DNA from: SVEL01 sp045123575
GTDB lineage: Bacteria > Bacillota > Clostridia > Lachnospirales > Lachnospiraceae
DNA length: 26,578 nt
Direction: 5' to 3'
Assembly (NCBI GenBank): GCA_045123575.1
Contig: JBGVKG010000069.1
Span: forward strand, 1 to 26,578
Made by a program: the position numbers and the translations under genes. The notes beneath the pieces are model-generated. The model did no database searches and was not told the origin of the DNA. It saw nothing but the letters and a program-made list of their open reading frames with translations. Positions 7,183 through 15,733 of the stretch are shown here, in pieces. The first letter of the stretch is position 1, and every line of letters begins with the position of its first letter.

Positions 7183-9093
7183 TTACCAATTACCTACTCT
7201 ATTGATAAGTGTATCTATCATATCTGAAATAGTTGTTATATATCTTGATGACGCATTATATGCATTTTGGAACTTAATCAAGTTGGTAAGTTCTTCTTCT
7301 GATGTAACACCCTGCTTTGACTCTCTCTTTTCACTGAGAGAAGTAACCACGTCACCCTGGCTTTCTGCAATGGCGCTATACATATAACCATCATTACCTA
7401 TAAGTCCTACCATCGTACTATAATAGTCATCTATATTTTTTAAAGTTGTATTGTTTGGATCCAAGCATACATCAGCTTGTTCCCAAGCTTCAAGTAATCT
7501 CTCACCCAAACGTAAATCTACATCTTCTTGTATTGTTTTAAATGGAAGATATGAGTAATCGTCTAACACTAACGGGTTTATTTCCAGATTACCTAATCTG
7601 TATGACGACTCATTTCCAAAATCATCGTTATTATTATATACACGGTATTCTGTTCCATCGACACCAGTTACCAGTGTAAATCTGTCTGGCTGGTCTGTTC
7701 TTACGAATAATTCCGTTCCCGGTGTCTGTGCATCATCACTTCCGTATGAAACCAAATCCATATCCATTATGGCAAGTTTAGAGTTTGCCGGCAATGTAAC
7801 TACTGCATCTGCCCCCTCTATAACACCGTATCTATCAACTGTAACCTGTCCATTGGCAACAGCCTCTTTAAGGACATCTCTAAGAGCATCGTCTACATTG
7901 TTGATATTTGTTCCTACTGGCACTTTCAATGTAAGTCCACCAGCATCTATGGTCTTCTTAGGAGATAATGCATCGTTAACCGCTGTAACTACTGTATTGA
8001 TAAGCTGGTCAAAAAGTGCTTGTGCCTTCATAACCACCGTATTTCCAACATCACTATTGTAAATCGGAACCTGCTCCTCTATATATTTCTCCAGGTCTTT
8101 TCTAAAAAGTTCTGTTCCCTCGGCACCCTCTGGATAATCATCTCTTTTTGGTCTAACCGGTATGTCAGAAGCATCTGCTATATATCCACCTCTAGCTAAT
8201 ACATATCCTTTTAACTCGCCTATATCATTATTCTTCTCTGATGATAATATCTCTCTTAAATTAAATACCGCTGCATCATCCAACTGTGGCCAAACTGGCG
8301 ACAAATATTCTGATCCCTGCTCGCTGTCGAGATGGGACATTCCCATATGCCACACACCTGCTACAGTGATAAATTCCTGACCCTCTGCTCGAACTGTAAC
8401 GTATCCATACTGATCTTCATCATAATCTATTCGCATCAATTCGCCCAGTCTATCAAGCGCCATATCTCTCTGGTCTCTAAGGTCTGCTGCAGTCTCTATA
8501 CCTGCTGATTCGATAGATGCAATTTTCATATTTAATGCATATATCTGATCGCCCAGTTTATTTATTTCATCTACACAATCTATAACCTTTTGATTAACCT
8601 TTTCCTGATAATTGATAAGCTCGCTATATATGGCATTTCCTCTACTTACAAATGCTTCAGCACTCATAACCAAGGCTGAACGTGCCACTATGCTATCTGG
8701 TGTCTTCGCTACCTCGTTTATAGCATTCCAAAGGTCTGTAAGAGACTCCTGAAACTGTACACCTTCCAACTCACCAAATATGTCTTCTACCTCTTCTGCC
8801 GCCTCATATCTAGCTGCATAAAATGATTGACGACCTGATTCTTCTCGGTATGCTCTATCTAATAAAAGGTCTCTTAAGTGCCTTGTCTCTGCTGAGACAA
8901 CACCGAGACCTATCTGTTTTGTATTTATAGCTGATTGTCCGTATTTATAATAGGAACTGTCGGCCATACTAACCTGCTGTCTTACATAACCTTTTGTATA
9001 TATATTGGATAAGTTATGTGAGGTTGTATTTATCGCCACTTGTTGAGCTCCTAAGCCCGACACTCCCACATACAAGCTTGTCATCAATGACAT
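7183..9093 (-). CDS. flgK: Hook-associated protein FlgK, longer paralogue
   Basis: FlgK forms the first layer of the hook-filament junction outside the cell. The 636-residue protein has the N-terminal signature GVSGLGAQQVAINTTSHNLS with the IYTKGYVRQQV continuation. It has the LREILSSEKNNDIGELKGYV block of FlgK (PFNLREIL..IGELKG type). Its C-terminal closing motif is EEELTNLIKFQNAYNASSRY. It follows flgN by 15 bases and precedes a shorter flgK paralogue. The ribosome site AAGGTGG is about nine bases before ATG 9093. A second Met three codons in is less well spaced. Confidence 0.93.
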   Translation of the reverse strand: MSLMTSLYVGVSGLGAQQVAINTTSHNLSNIYTKGYVRQQVSMADSSYYKYGQSAINTKQIGLGVVSAETRHLRDLLLDRAYREESGRQSFYAARYEAAEEVEDIFGELEGVQFQESLTDLWNAINEVAKTPDSIVARSALVMSAEAFVSRGNAIYSELINYQEKVNQKVIDCVDEINKLGDQIYALNMKIASIESAGIETAADLRDQRDMALDRLGELMRIDYDEDQYGYVTVRAEGQEFITVAGVWHMGMSHLDSEQGSEYLSPVWPQLDDAAVFNLREILSSEKNNDIGELKGYVLARGGYIADASDIPVRPKRDDYPEGAEGTELFRKDLEKYIEEQVPIYNSDVGNTVVMKAQALFDQLINTVVTAVNDALSPKKTIDAGGLTLKVPVGTNINNVDDALRDVLKEAVANGQVTVDRYGVIEGADAVVTLPANSKLAIMDMDLVSYGSDDAQTPGTELFVRTDQPDRFTLVTGVDGTEYRVYNNNDDFGNESSYRLGNLEINPLVLDDYSYLPFKTIQEDVDLRLGERLLEAWEQADVCLDPNNTTLKNIDDYYSTMVGLIGNDGYMYSAIAESQGDVVTSLSEKRESKQGVTSEEELTNLIKFQNAYNASSRYITTISDMIDTLINRVGNW

Positions 9094-9108
9094 AAGCGTG
9101 CACCACCT

Positions 9109-9621
9109 TTACTGCTTTGCATCAAATACTCCCGGAGTGGCCATCGGCATACTAGCACTGGCTGTTTTTGTGTAATTACCCGTCTCCGGCTCTTGATAAA
9201 TTCCTTTATATAGATTCATATTAAACTCTATGAACTCCAATGACTCTTTAATCAATCCTTTATTCATATCATTCAATCTGACCATTTCCTTAAGCGTAGC
9301 TTTCAATCTATCGTATACTTCTTTAAGTCTTTCTTGCTCTGCCTTCTGGCTTGCAAGTATGTCTATAATATCCGAAACTTTCAGTCCATCTTCGTCTTTG
9401 CCTAAAACTATCGCAATATCTTTAGCTACCTCTGCCCTTTTCTTCTCCAATTTGTTAAGTTTTCCAACCACAAACTGTTCTGCTTCAGTTATCTTCTGAA
9501 GTTTCTCCAAATCTCCTTTAACTATAACAGGAGTTTTTTCTTGGGAGAGTAGTATTAAGTCCTGATATTCTTTTTCTTCTTTATCTAGAACATCTATCAG
9601 TTCATCAATCAAACTTGCCAC
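9109..9621 (-). CDS. flgN: FlgN-family export chaperone for FlgK/FlgL
   Basis: This is a 170-residue helical protein with FlgN-like pattern: IDELIDVLDKEEKEYQDLIL at the N-terminus and the LEKLQKITEAEQFVVGKLNK segment next. FlgN proteins hold the hook-associated proteins FlgK and FlgL for export, and this gene lies directly upstream of flgK. Translation starts at GTG 9621. GAGAGG lies nine bases upstream, and no better start exists because homologues begin at the same place. The C-terminal 25 residues are Ala/Met/Pro-rich and probably disordered. Confidence 0.88.
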   Translation of the reverse strand: MASLIDELIDVLDKEEKEYQDLILLSQEKTPVIVKGDLEKLQKITEAEQFVVGKLNKLEKKRAEVAKDIAIVLGKDEDGLKVSDIIDILASQKAEQERLKEVYDRLKATLKEMVRLNDMNKGLIKESLEFIEFNMNLYKGIYQEPETGNYTKTASASMPMATPGVFDAKQ

Positions 9622-9640
9622 TTTCTACTACCTCTCCCAA

Positions 9641-9916
9641 CTAAAATTCAGAAAACTTCTGAAGGAGCATATCCGCAAAGCTACCAGCATCTACATCGTA
9701 AGTGCCGTTCTTTATCTGGCTCTTAAGCTGTTCAACTTTGTCCATACGTACATCAGATGTATTTGCGACAGCCTGCTTTGCAATCTGCAAATCTCTACCA
9801 AAGCTTGATATCTCAACCTTATCTGTAGCATGAGATGTGCGTGTTGCCTGTGTTGTCTTAATCTTTCCATTTACCCCATAAATCTGTGATATCTGGTTGT
9901 AAGCATCTATACGCAT
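9641..9916 (-). CDS. flgM: Anti-sigma-28 factor FlgM
   Basis: FlgM binds sigma-28 and keeps it inactive until the hook is finished. In many bacteria it is then exported. The 91-residue protein has the usual disordered N-terminal half and the conserved C-terminal sigma-binding helices. These include TDKVEISSFGRDLQIAKQAV and RMDKVEQLKSQIKNGTYDVD, where the VxxLK..I..G.Y.V pattern is typical. AAGGAGG precedes ATG 9916. It is the first gene after an excellent sigma-28 promoter match, so it probably feeds back on its own expression. Confidence 0.93.
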   Translation of the reverse strand: MRIDAYNQISQIYGVNGKIKTTQATRTSHATDKVEISSFGRDLQIAKQAVANTSDVRMDKVEQLKSQIKNGTYDVDAGSFADMLLQKFSEF

Positions 9917-9971
9917 ATTATCGCCTCCTTGTTTCTATCAGACTCATGTCTGAATTAGCTTTCTGTATATA

Positions 9972-9998
9972 TTATCGGATGGTTTTTATTTTTCTTTA
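9972..9998 (-). promoter_or_regulatory. Sigma-28 (FliA/SigD) promoter for the flgM operon
   Basis: The minus strand reads TAAAGAAA, exactly 11 bases, then TCCGATAA. Against TAAAGTTT-N11-GCCGATAA the -35 box matches 6 of 8 positions and the -10 box 7 of 8. It lies about 55 bases before the flgM start in an otherwise gene-free stretch, downstream of the terminator at 10084-10113. Confidence 0.85.
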
Positions 9999-10083
9999 GA
10001 GTGATTTTATATTTTTTTACGCCATTTTTTTCTGACATAAATTGCTTATAAACTTCCATTCCAATCCTAATATAGAAAACAAA

Positions 10084-10113
10084 GAAGGGCTAGATACTTA
10101 ATATCTGCCCTTC
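10084..10113 (-). terminator. Rho-independent terminator after yvyF
   Basis: The hairpin arms GAAGGGC and GCCCTTC, continued by AGATA/TATCT, have a five-base loop. On the minus strand they are followed by TTTGTTTTC. It ends the recD2-comF-yvyF unit and insulates it from flgM. Between it and the yvyF stop lies a second palindrome, ATGTAC-TT-GTACAT (10128-10141), of unknown use. Confidence 0.75.
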
Positions 10114-10164
10114 GGATAATATAAATTATGTACTTGTACATTATGTATAAATCGTATAACAATT

Positions 10165-10572
10165 CTACGAATCAAGGAAACGCATTCTTTCCTTCTCTTT
10201 TGTTGCCTTCTGTGGTGTAGCAGGTTTCTCCTTTGGATACATGTTCATGAGCCCTCTAGTCATATCACTCTTACACTTGTCGCAGAAACGACCTGTTCTA
10301 ATTCTAGTTCCACAGCCGTCACAAGCAAATGTCACCATAGAATCCTCACCAAACTCTAATCTCTCTTCTCTTATCCACTGTGTAATCTGCTTCTGGCTAA
10401 CCTCACAAGCCTCTGATGTCTGTGCAACAGTTGCCAATTTATTCTCCTCTATGTACTTCTTAACTTCTTGGAATTTCTCATCTAATTTAGTTCTACAACC
10501 AGGACAAAGTCTCGAGCCTCCTCCTATATAGTTGAACATTGCTCCACATTCTCTACAATTTCTTACTTCCAT
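10165..10572 (-). CDS. yvyF: YvyF-type flagellar-operon zinc protein
   Basis: This is a 135-residue cytoplasmic protein with an N-terminal zinc-ribbon pair, CRECG (Cys6/Cys9) and CPGC (Cys23/Cys26). A MerR-like helix-turn-helix follows: TVAQTSEACEVSQKQITQWI, with IREERLEF after it. A second Cys pair set, CDGCG and CDKC, comes next. This is the layout of the YvyF / TIGR03826-type flagellar-region proteins, which in Bacillus lie between comFC and flgM, as here. Its role is uncertain, but the architecture suggests a regulator. I start it at ATG 10572, which has GGAGG eight bases upstream. A TTG at 10587 has no ribosome site. Confidence 0.85.
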   Translation of the reverse strand: MEVRNCRECGAMFNYIGGGSRLCPGCRTKLDEKFQEVKKYIEENKLATVAQTSEACEVSQKQITQWIREERLEFGEDSMVTFACDGCGTRIRTGRFCDKCKSDMTRGLMNMYPKEKPATPQKATKEKERMRFLDS

Positions 10573-10593
10573 TTCATCTACCTCCAAATGTAT

Positions 10594-11328
10594 CTAAATA
10601 CCCGCACCTATAGATAAGCTTATAAAGAACACTTCCTTCACGCCAGCCTCCATAAGCACCTTTGCACACTCATCTATAGTGCTTCCTGTCGTATATATAT
10701 CATCTACTAACACTATTTTTTTATATTCTACTACATTTGAGCTTATTTTAAAAGCCTTTTCCAAATTTTTCTTTCTTTCGTTTCTATTTAACTCTTTCTG
10801 TGCCTTTGTATGCCGCGTACGCCGTAAACATCTATTATCAATAGGAATATTTATCAACGCACTCAATTCTCTGGCAATAAGCTCCGCTTGATTATATCCT
10901 CGTTTTTGCATCTTTTTACTATGTATAGGGACAGGAATCAATGCATCCGGCTGCCAACTTTTAATCATCTCCCCACACCGTTTCGCCATAGCTTCTCCAT
11001 AAGCTTTCGCATAATATCTTCTATTATGATACTTGAATCTGTATATAGATTTGCTTACCATATCATTATAAGCAAACACCGCCATACCTTTCTTGTATAT
11101 GTGTATAGAGGTCGCACAGTCATAACAATACTCTACTTCCTGCTTATGAAGCTGTTTCCCACATTTCTTGCAATACGGTTCTTCTATGTATCGCAGTTTA
11201 GAGTAACACTCTACACATATATCCTGCTCTCTTTTTATTATCCTATCACAGAACGGACAGGTCTTTGGATATATTGCATCAGCTATACCTTTTACAATTT
11301 GTTTTATATTTTTCCTTATGCTTTTCAA
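10594..11328 (-). CDS. comF: ComF-family phosphoribosyltransferase-like protein
   Basis: ComF (ComFC) proteins are needed for uptake or processing of transforming DNA in competent bacteria. The 244-residue protein has an N-terminal double zinc module with eight cysteines (24, 27, 38, 41, 53, 56, 68, 71). A PRTase-like domain follows, with PVPIHSKKMQKRGYNQAELI and the PRPP loop IVLVDDIYTTGSTIDEC (residues 205-221). It starts 11 bases after the recD2 stop and ends 21 bases before yvyF, so the three are probably one operon. Presence of comF alone does not show the strain is competent. Confidence 0.92.
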   Translation of the reverse strand: MKSIRKNIKQIVKGIADAIYPKTCPFCDRIIKREQDICVECYSKLRYIEEPYCKKCGKQLHKQEVEYCYDCATSIHIYKKGMAVFAYNDMVSKSIYRFKYHNRRYYAKAYGEAMAKRCGEMIKSWQPDALIPVPIHSKKMQKRGYNQAELIARELSALINIPIDNRCLRRTRHTKAQKELNRNERKKNLEKAFKISSNVVEYKKIVLVDDIYTTGSTIDECAKVLMEAGVKEVFFISLSIGAGI

Positions 11329-11339
11329 TATCTACCTTT

Positions 11340-13577
11340 CTACAAGATACTTATTTCCGCTATCCTATCCTTCAGTCCAGAATGTCGCTTCTGTTCATTG
11401 ATATTTCGTATCATTTCATCCACTGCATCCTGTATACCTACGATAGTTACACATTTCTTTGCTCTAGTTACTGCTGTGTAAAGCAGATTCCTATTCATAA
11501 GCATCCTAGGGCCAGTCAACAGTGGCAATACTACTGCTGGATATTCACTTCCCTGCGACTTATGTATAGTAACTGCATATGCTAGTTCCAACTCATCTAA
11601 TTGTTTGAAACTGTACATTACAAGCTTGCCATCATCAAATTCCACTTCCATACATTCCATATATGTATTGATGTTTTTGATAATGCCTGTATCACCATTG
11701 AACACTCCAACACCATTTTCAATAGTGACACCTCTTTGCGTGCGTATCTCCCACTCCATCTGGTAGTTATTCTTTATCTGCATAACTTTGTCGCCTTCTC
11801 TAAACACACCAGCATTTGTTGTATGCTCACGCTTATATTCACTCTTTGGATTAAGATAATCCTGCAACACCACATTAAGATTTTCAACACCAAGAATGCC
11901 CTTTCGCATAGGTGTAAGGACCTGCACATCATTTACAGACGCCTCCACGTATTTAGGCAATTTCTCTTTTACCAATGTCAATGTTGCAGCTATAACCTGA
12001 TTAGCCTCTGTTCTTCGAACAAACAGAAAATCCTTACTATTATTATCTAAGCTAACACTCTCTCCTGCGTTTATCTTATGGGCATTGATGACAATATCAC
12101 TTTGCGTTTCCTGTCTAAATATCTTGGAAAGCTTAACTGTATTGTAGCAATTAGAGCTAATTATGTCTTTTAGGACATTTCCTGGTCCAACAGACGGAAG
12201 CTGATTCACATCTCCTACCAAGATAAGTCTTGTACCCACACAAACCGCTTTTAGTAGTGCATGCATCAAAAACATATCCACCATCGAGCACTCATCTATG
12301 ATAATAGCATCTGCCTCCAGTGGATTTTGCTCATTTTTCTCAAAACGCATTACACTAACACTATTTTCATCAGGAACTCCATTAAGCTCTAACATACGAT
12401 GGATCGTCTGTGCAGGACAACCTGTAGCTTCTGTCATCCGTTTTGCTGCTCTACCAGTTGGAGCTGCAAGCATTATCTCCATGCCCTCTGCTTCAAACAT
12501 CTTGATTATAGCATTGATGGTTGTAGTCTTTCCAGTACCAGGACCACCAGTTATAATCATCAAACCACTATTTACCGCTTCAATAACTGCCTGTCTTTGG
12601 AGTTCATCTAGTTCTATCTTAGATGTTTTTTCTATATGTTCCAGTTTCTTTAATATTCTATCCTTAGGTATGTTATCTCTTATATTAAGCTCTGATAACT
12701 TTACGGCGATATTAAGCTCTGTATAATAATACAACGAGCTATACACCATAGAGCGTGTGATACCTTCCTCATCTGTTTTCTGTTTTACCACTATACGTTT
12801 ATCAAGCTGCATATCCATAAGATGTTTTTCCAAGTCTACACCTTCTAGGACAAGTAACTCTGCTGCCATACTTCCTAATTCTTCTGCTGGTATACACGCA
12901 TGTCCGTTAGCCCCTGCCATAGACAAAACATACTGTATTGCGCTTTTAATTCTAAAATCAGAATCCCTGCTTATTCCCGCTTTCTCAGCTATCTCATCTG
13001 CCACTTTAAAACCGATTCCTGTAATATCATCAGCTAACTTATATGGATTCTCCTTTATGATACGGTACATATCTTGACCATATTTGTTGTATATCTTAAC
13101 AGAGAGAGTCATAGATATTCCATACTGTTGTAGAAATATCATAGCCTTTCTCATATCTTTTTTCTCTTCAAGCTGATTAGCTATCTCCATAGCCATTCTC
13201 TTACTTATACCCTTTACCTCTGACAATCGTTCTGGTTCTTCTTCAATGATACGAAATGTATCTTCTTTAAATCTACGAACTATTCTATCTGCAAGAGCTG
13301 GACCTACACCTTTTATAGCTCCCGAACCTAAATATCTGACAACGGCCTGTTCATCCTCTGGCACCTTTATCTCATACTTTTCTACTACCAACTGCTCTCC
13401 ATAAGAAGCATGTTCCTTAAAATGCCCCTCTAGCACAACATATTCGCCTTCATTTATATACTGAAATATTCCCACACATGTTATGTCGTCACCATCGGCT
13501 GACACCGATAATACTGTATATCCATTGTCGGCATTTTTATATACGATTTTCTCTACATATCCCTCTACAATATCCAT
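11340..13577 (-). CDS. recD2: SF1B DNA helicase RecD2 (YrrC)
   Basis: RecD2 is a 5'-to-3' DNA helicase outside the RecBCD complex and contributes to DNA repair and replication fork stability. The 745-residue protein has an N-terminal OB-like domain and helix-hairpin-helix repeats (GAIKGVGPALADRIV near 87-100 and later copies). Walker A is GGPGTGKT at 344-351 and Walker B is IIIDECSMVD near 425-434. A UvrD-type C-terminal domain carries VTIHKSQGSEYPAVV. Length and order fit full-length RecD2. ATG 13577 has GAGAGGG upstream. It heads the recD2-comF-yvyF unit. Confidence 0.95.
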   Translation of the reverse strand: MDIVEGYVEKIVYKNADNGYTVLSVSADGDDITCVGIFQYINEGEYVVLEGHFKEHASYGEQLVVEKYEIKVPEDEQAVVRYLGSGAIKGVGPALADRIVRRFKEDTFRIIEEEPERLSEVKGISKRMAMEIANQLEEKKDMRKAMIFLQQYGISMTLSVKIYNKYGQDMYRIIKENPYKLADDITGIGFKVADEIAEKAGISRDSDFRIKSAIQYVLSMAGANGHACIPAEELGSMAAELLVLEGVDLEKHLMDMQLDKRIVVKQKTDEEGITRSMVYSSLYYYTELNIAVKLSELNIRDNIPKDRILKKLEHIEKTSKIELDELQRQAVIEAVNSGLMIITGGPGTGKTTTINAIIKMFEAEGMEIMLAAPTGRAAKRMTEATGCPAQTIHRMLELNGVPDENSVSVMRFEKNEQNPLEADAIIIDECSMVDMFLMHALLKAVCVGTRLILVGDVNQLPSVGPGNVLKDIISSNCYNTVKLSKIFRQETQSDIVINAHKINAGESVSLDNNSKDFLFVRRTEANQVIAATLTLVKEKLPKYVEASVNDVQVLTPMRKGILGVENLNVVLQDYLNPKSEYKREHTTNAGVFREGDKVMQIKNNYQMEWEIRTQRGVTIENGVGVFNGDTGIIKNINTYMECMEVEFDDGKLVMYSFKQLDELELAYAVTIHKSQGSEYPAVVLPLLTGPRMLMNRNLLYTAVTRAKKCVTIVGIQDAVDEMIRNINEQKRHSGLKDRIAEISIL

Positions 13578-13597
13578 CTTTATTCCCTCTCAAATAC

Positions 13598-13626
13598 ATT
13601 ATGCTATTTATTTTAAAATGGGACAA
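13598..13626 (-). promoter_or_regulatory. Putative housekeeping promoter of recD2
   Basis: On the minus strand TTGTCC and CATAAT are separated by 17 bases, ending about 20 bases before the recD2 start. The -35 box falls in the downstream arm of the flgJ terminator hairpin, so termination and initiation share sequence. The -35 match is only partial. Confidence 0.4.
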
Positions 13627-13646
13627 AACATAAATGCCTTGTCCCA
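13619..13646 (-). terminator. Terminator-like hairpin between flgJ and recD2
   Basis: Perfect arms TGGGACAA and TTGTCCCA have a 12-base loop, followed on the minus strand by TTTTAAAATAAAT. It lies about 30 bases past the flgJ stop. The T-tract is interrupted, so strength is uncertain. Confidence 0.5.
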
Positions 13647-13675
13647 AAATAAATCTTACTTAATCTAAGGATTGT

Positions 13676-14074
13676 CTAATCCTCTATACCATAATTGCGC
13701 TTCATCTGCTCATATAACATCTGTGCTAAGCCAATTCCCTGGCCACCATTACTCTCCGCTGCAGATGATGCATACTCCTGTGTAAGCATGTCTCCAAAGT
13801 AATCCATATATGACGAACCGGCACTCATACCTGCAGCAATACTTCCATCGTTTTCCTCTTCATTTTCAGGAACCATCTTCTTCATAGCTTCAAACATCTG
13901 CTCCACAAAGTATGCTTCGAATTCCTTACAAGCCTCCATAAGTTCGTCTTTGGAGCTTGTACTAAAATCCTTATTAGCAAGCGAACCTTGTATCTTGTCT
14001 GCCGATGTAGAAGATGAGCCGGATGAAAGATACTCGTTATATTGATTCATCATTCCATCAATTGATAAACTCAT
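13676..14074 (-). CDS. flgJ: Rod-binding protein FlgJ (N-terminal domain only)
   Basis: This is a 132-residue protein with the FlgJ rod-binding domain: MEACKEFEAYFVEQMFEAMK followed by KMVPE, then SAGSSYMDYFGDMLTQEYA and a GIGLAQMLYEQMKRNYG end. It would help rod assembly at the basal body. It lacks the C-terminal peptidoglycan hydrolase domain of enterobacterial FlgJ, as is normal in many other phyla, so wall opening must be done by another enzyme. It is the last gene after flgG, 14 bases downstream, and is followed by a terminator-like hairpin. Confidence 0.88.
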   Translation of the reverse strand: MSLSIDGMMNQYNEYLSSGSSSTSADKIQGSLANKDFSTSSKDELMEACKEFEAYFVEQMFEAMKKMVPENEEENDGSIAAGMSAGSSYMDYFGDMLTQEYASSAAESNGGQGIGLAQMLYEQMKRNYGIED

Positions 14075-14088
14075 GAGCTACACCTCCA

Positions 14089-14907
14089 CTACTGTCTGAG
14101 CTGATTAGCCTGACCTAGCATCTGGTCTGCCGCCTGAATAGCTTTACTATTCATCTCGTATGCTCTCTGAGCTACAATTAAGTTAACCATCTCATCTACA
14201 GTCTGAACATTTGATGCTTCCAAATATCCCTGACGTATCTTAGACTTCTGTAAGTTATCGTCATCTACTTCCATAATAGGCTCACCTGATGCTGGTGTAA
14301 CCTTATATGTACTACCTGAAGATTTCTCTAAACCATTTGGATTAGGGAACTGAACAATACCTATCTGATAACCTATTGGCTGTGGATTGTTGTTCTCATC
14401 TGGATAACAAACATTACCATCAGCATCTATTGTAATAAGACTTGTATTATACTCACTTTCTAATTCTATAGGCAATCCATATGTATCTAAAACAGGATAT
14501 CCTTGAGCATTACATAACATAACACCACCATTGTTGCCTATGGCCCAGTTAAACGAACCATCTCTTGTATAAACAGTCTCTCCATCAAGATTCTGAACCG
14601 CAAAGAAACCTTTTCCATCTATGGCAAAATCTGTTGGTGTCTCTGTCTGTGTCAATGAACCTTGTGTAAAATCAGTTGTAATCGACGCATTTCTTGTTCC
14701 CAAACCAACCTGTGCTCCGATAGGCTTTGTCTCGCCGTTTGCACTTGTAGTCTTAGACTGTATAGTTTGGTACAAAAGTGTCTTAAACTGTGCAGTTTCA
14801 CTCTTGAAACCTATTGTATTAATATTTGATAAATTATTAGCTATAACGTCTACATTGGTCTGCTGTGAAGTCATACCTGATGCAGCCGTCCAAAGTGCTC
14901 TCATCAT
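14089..14907 (-). CDS. flgG: Flagellar distal rod protein FlgG
   Basis: The 272-residue product has the rod/hook N-terminal signature TNVDVIANNLSNINTIGFKS and the DFTQGSLTQTETPTDFAIDG block with GKGFFAVQ. Its C-terminal coil is EASNVQTVDEMVNLIVAQRA, with YEMNSKAIQAADQML after it. These features fit FlgG (B. subtilis FlhP) better than FlgF. The rod carries torque from the motor to the hook. GGAGG precedes ATG 14907. An adjacent ATG one codon later would serve equally well. Confidence 0.92.
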   Translation of the reverse strand: MMRALWTAASGMTSQQTNVDVIANNLSNINTIGFKSETAQFKTLLYQTIQSKTTSANGETKPIGAQVGLGTRNASITTDFTQGSLTQTETPTDFAIDGKGFFAVQNLDGETVYTRDGSFNWAIGNNGGVMLCNAQGYPVLDTYGLPIELESEYNTSLITIDADGNVCYPDENNNPQPIGYQIGIVQFPNPNGLEKSSGSTYKVTPASGEPIMEVDDDNLQKSKIRQGYLEASNVQTVDEMVNLIVAQRAYEMNSKAIQAADQMLGQANQLRQ

Positions 14908-14933
14908 ATCTGTCGCCTCCTATCTCTTAGCTA

Positions 14934-15710
14934 CTAGCCAAGTCTTCCAACCTCATTGACAGCCTTCTCTACCATCTGGTCTGCTGTCTGTAATGCTTTC
15001 TGGTTACTTTCGTAAGCTCTGGTAATAGTAATCATCTCTACCATCTCGCTTACAACATTGATATTTGACGATTCCAAATAGCCTTGATGAATGATTGTCG
15101 AAGGTACTTTCTCTGTAGCTCCCTCAACCGCATCATACATATTCTCACCATACTTCTTAAGATAATTGTAGTCCTCAAAATCTACTATCTTAATAGTGTC
15201 GATGTATTCTCCGTCTGCATATATATCACCTGTGGATGTAATAGCTACCTGTGCTGCATCTGTAGGAATATAAATATCTCCTCCTTCGCCCTGCACAAAA
15301 TCTCCGTCAGTGGTACGAAGTGCACCCTCTGCATCCAGTGTGAAATTACCATCCCTGGTATATTTTATCGATTGTTCGCCCTGCTTGTTGGTGAATGATA
15401 TAGAGAAAAATCCGTTTCCCTCTAATGCTAAATCGTAAGTGTTCTCTGTATTTCTAAGTGAACCTTGCGAATAGTCCGTGTAATTCTCGCCAATCTTTAC
15501 ACCCAGGCTCATCTTTCCGATATCCTTAATCTTGTACGCCACAGTGCTATCATTTACTCTAACACCCATGTACTCATTAAAGGCTCTGGCTGTTGCACCT
15601 TCACGCTTAAAGCCTGTTGTCGATGCATTGGCAAGATTATTGGTTATGGTATCCAGTCTCTTTTGCTGATTAACCATACCCGTATACGCTGTATACAGTC
15701 CTCTAACCAT
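14934..15710 (-). CDS. flgF: Flagellar proximal rod protein FlgF (FlhO type)
   Basis: This 258-residue paralogue of the next gene has N-terminal motif KRLDTITNNLANASTTGFKR. It has the DYSQGSLRNTENTYDLALEG block with NGFFSIS, and C-terminal SSNINVVSEMVEMITITRAY. Order after mbl and before flgG matches B. subtilis flhO. FlgF and FlgG are very alike, so the exact assignment comes from order and length. AAAGGAGAC precedes ATG 15710, and it lies 23 bases after the mreB/mbl stop. Confidence 0.85.
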   Translation of the reverse strand: MVRGLYTAYTGMVNQQKRLDTITNNLANASTTGFKREGATARAFNEYMGVRVNDSTVAYKIKDIGKMSLGVKIGENYTDYSQGSLRNTENTYDLALEGNGFFSISFTNKQGEQSIKYTRDGNFTLDAEGALRTTDGDFVQGEGGDIYIPTDAAQVAITSTGDIYADGEYIDTIKIVDFEDYNYLKKYGENMYDAVEGATEKVPSTIIHQGYLESSNINVVSEMVEMITITRAYESNQKALQTADQMVEKAVNEVGRLG

Positions 15711-15733
15711 TCTGTCTCCTTTCAGGAATCTCC

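Noticed and set aside
10573..10587. TTG 10587 as the yvyF start
   Set aside because: No ribosome site upstream, while ATG 10572 has GGAGG at eight bases.
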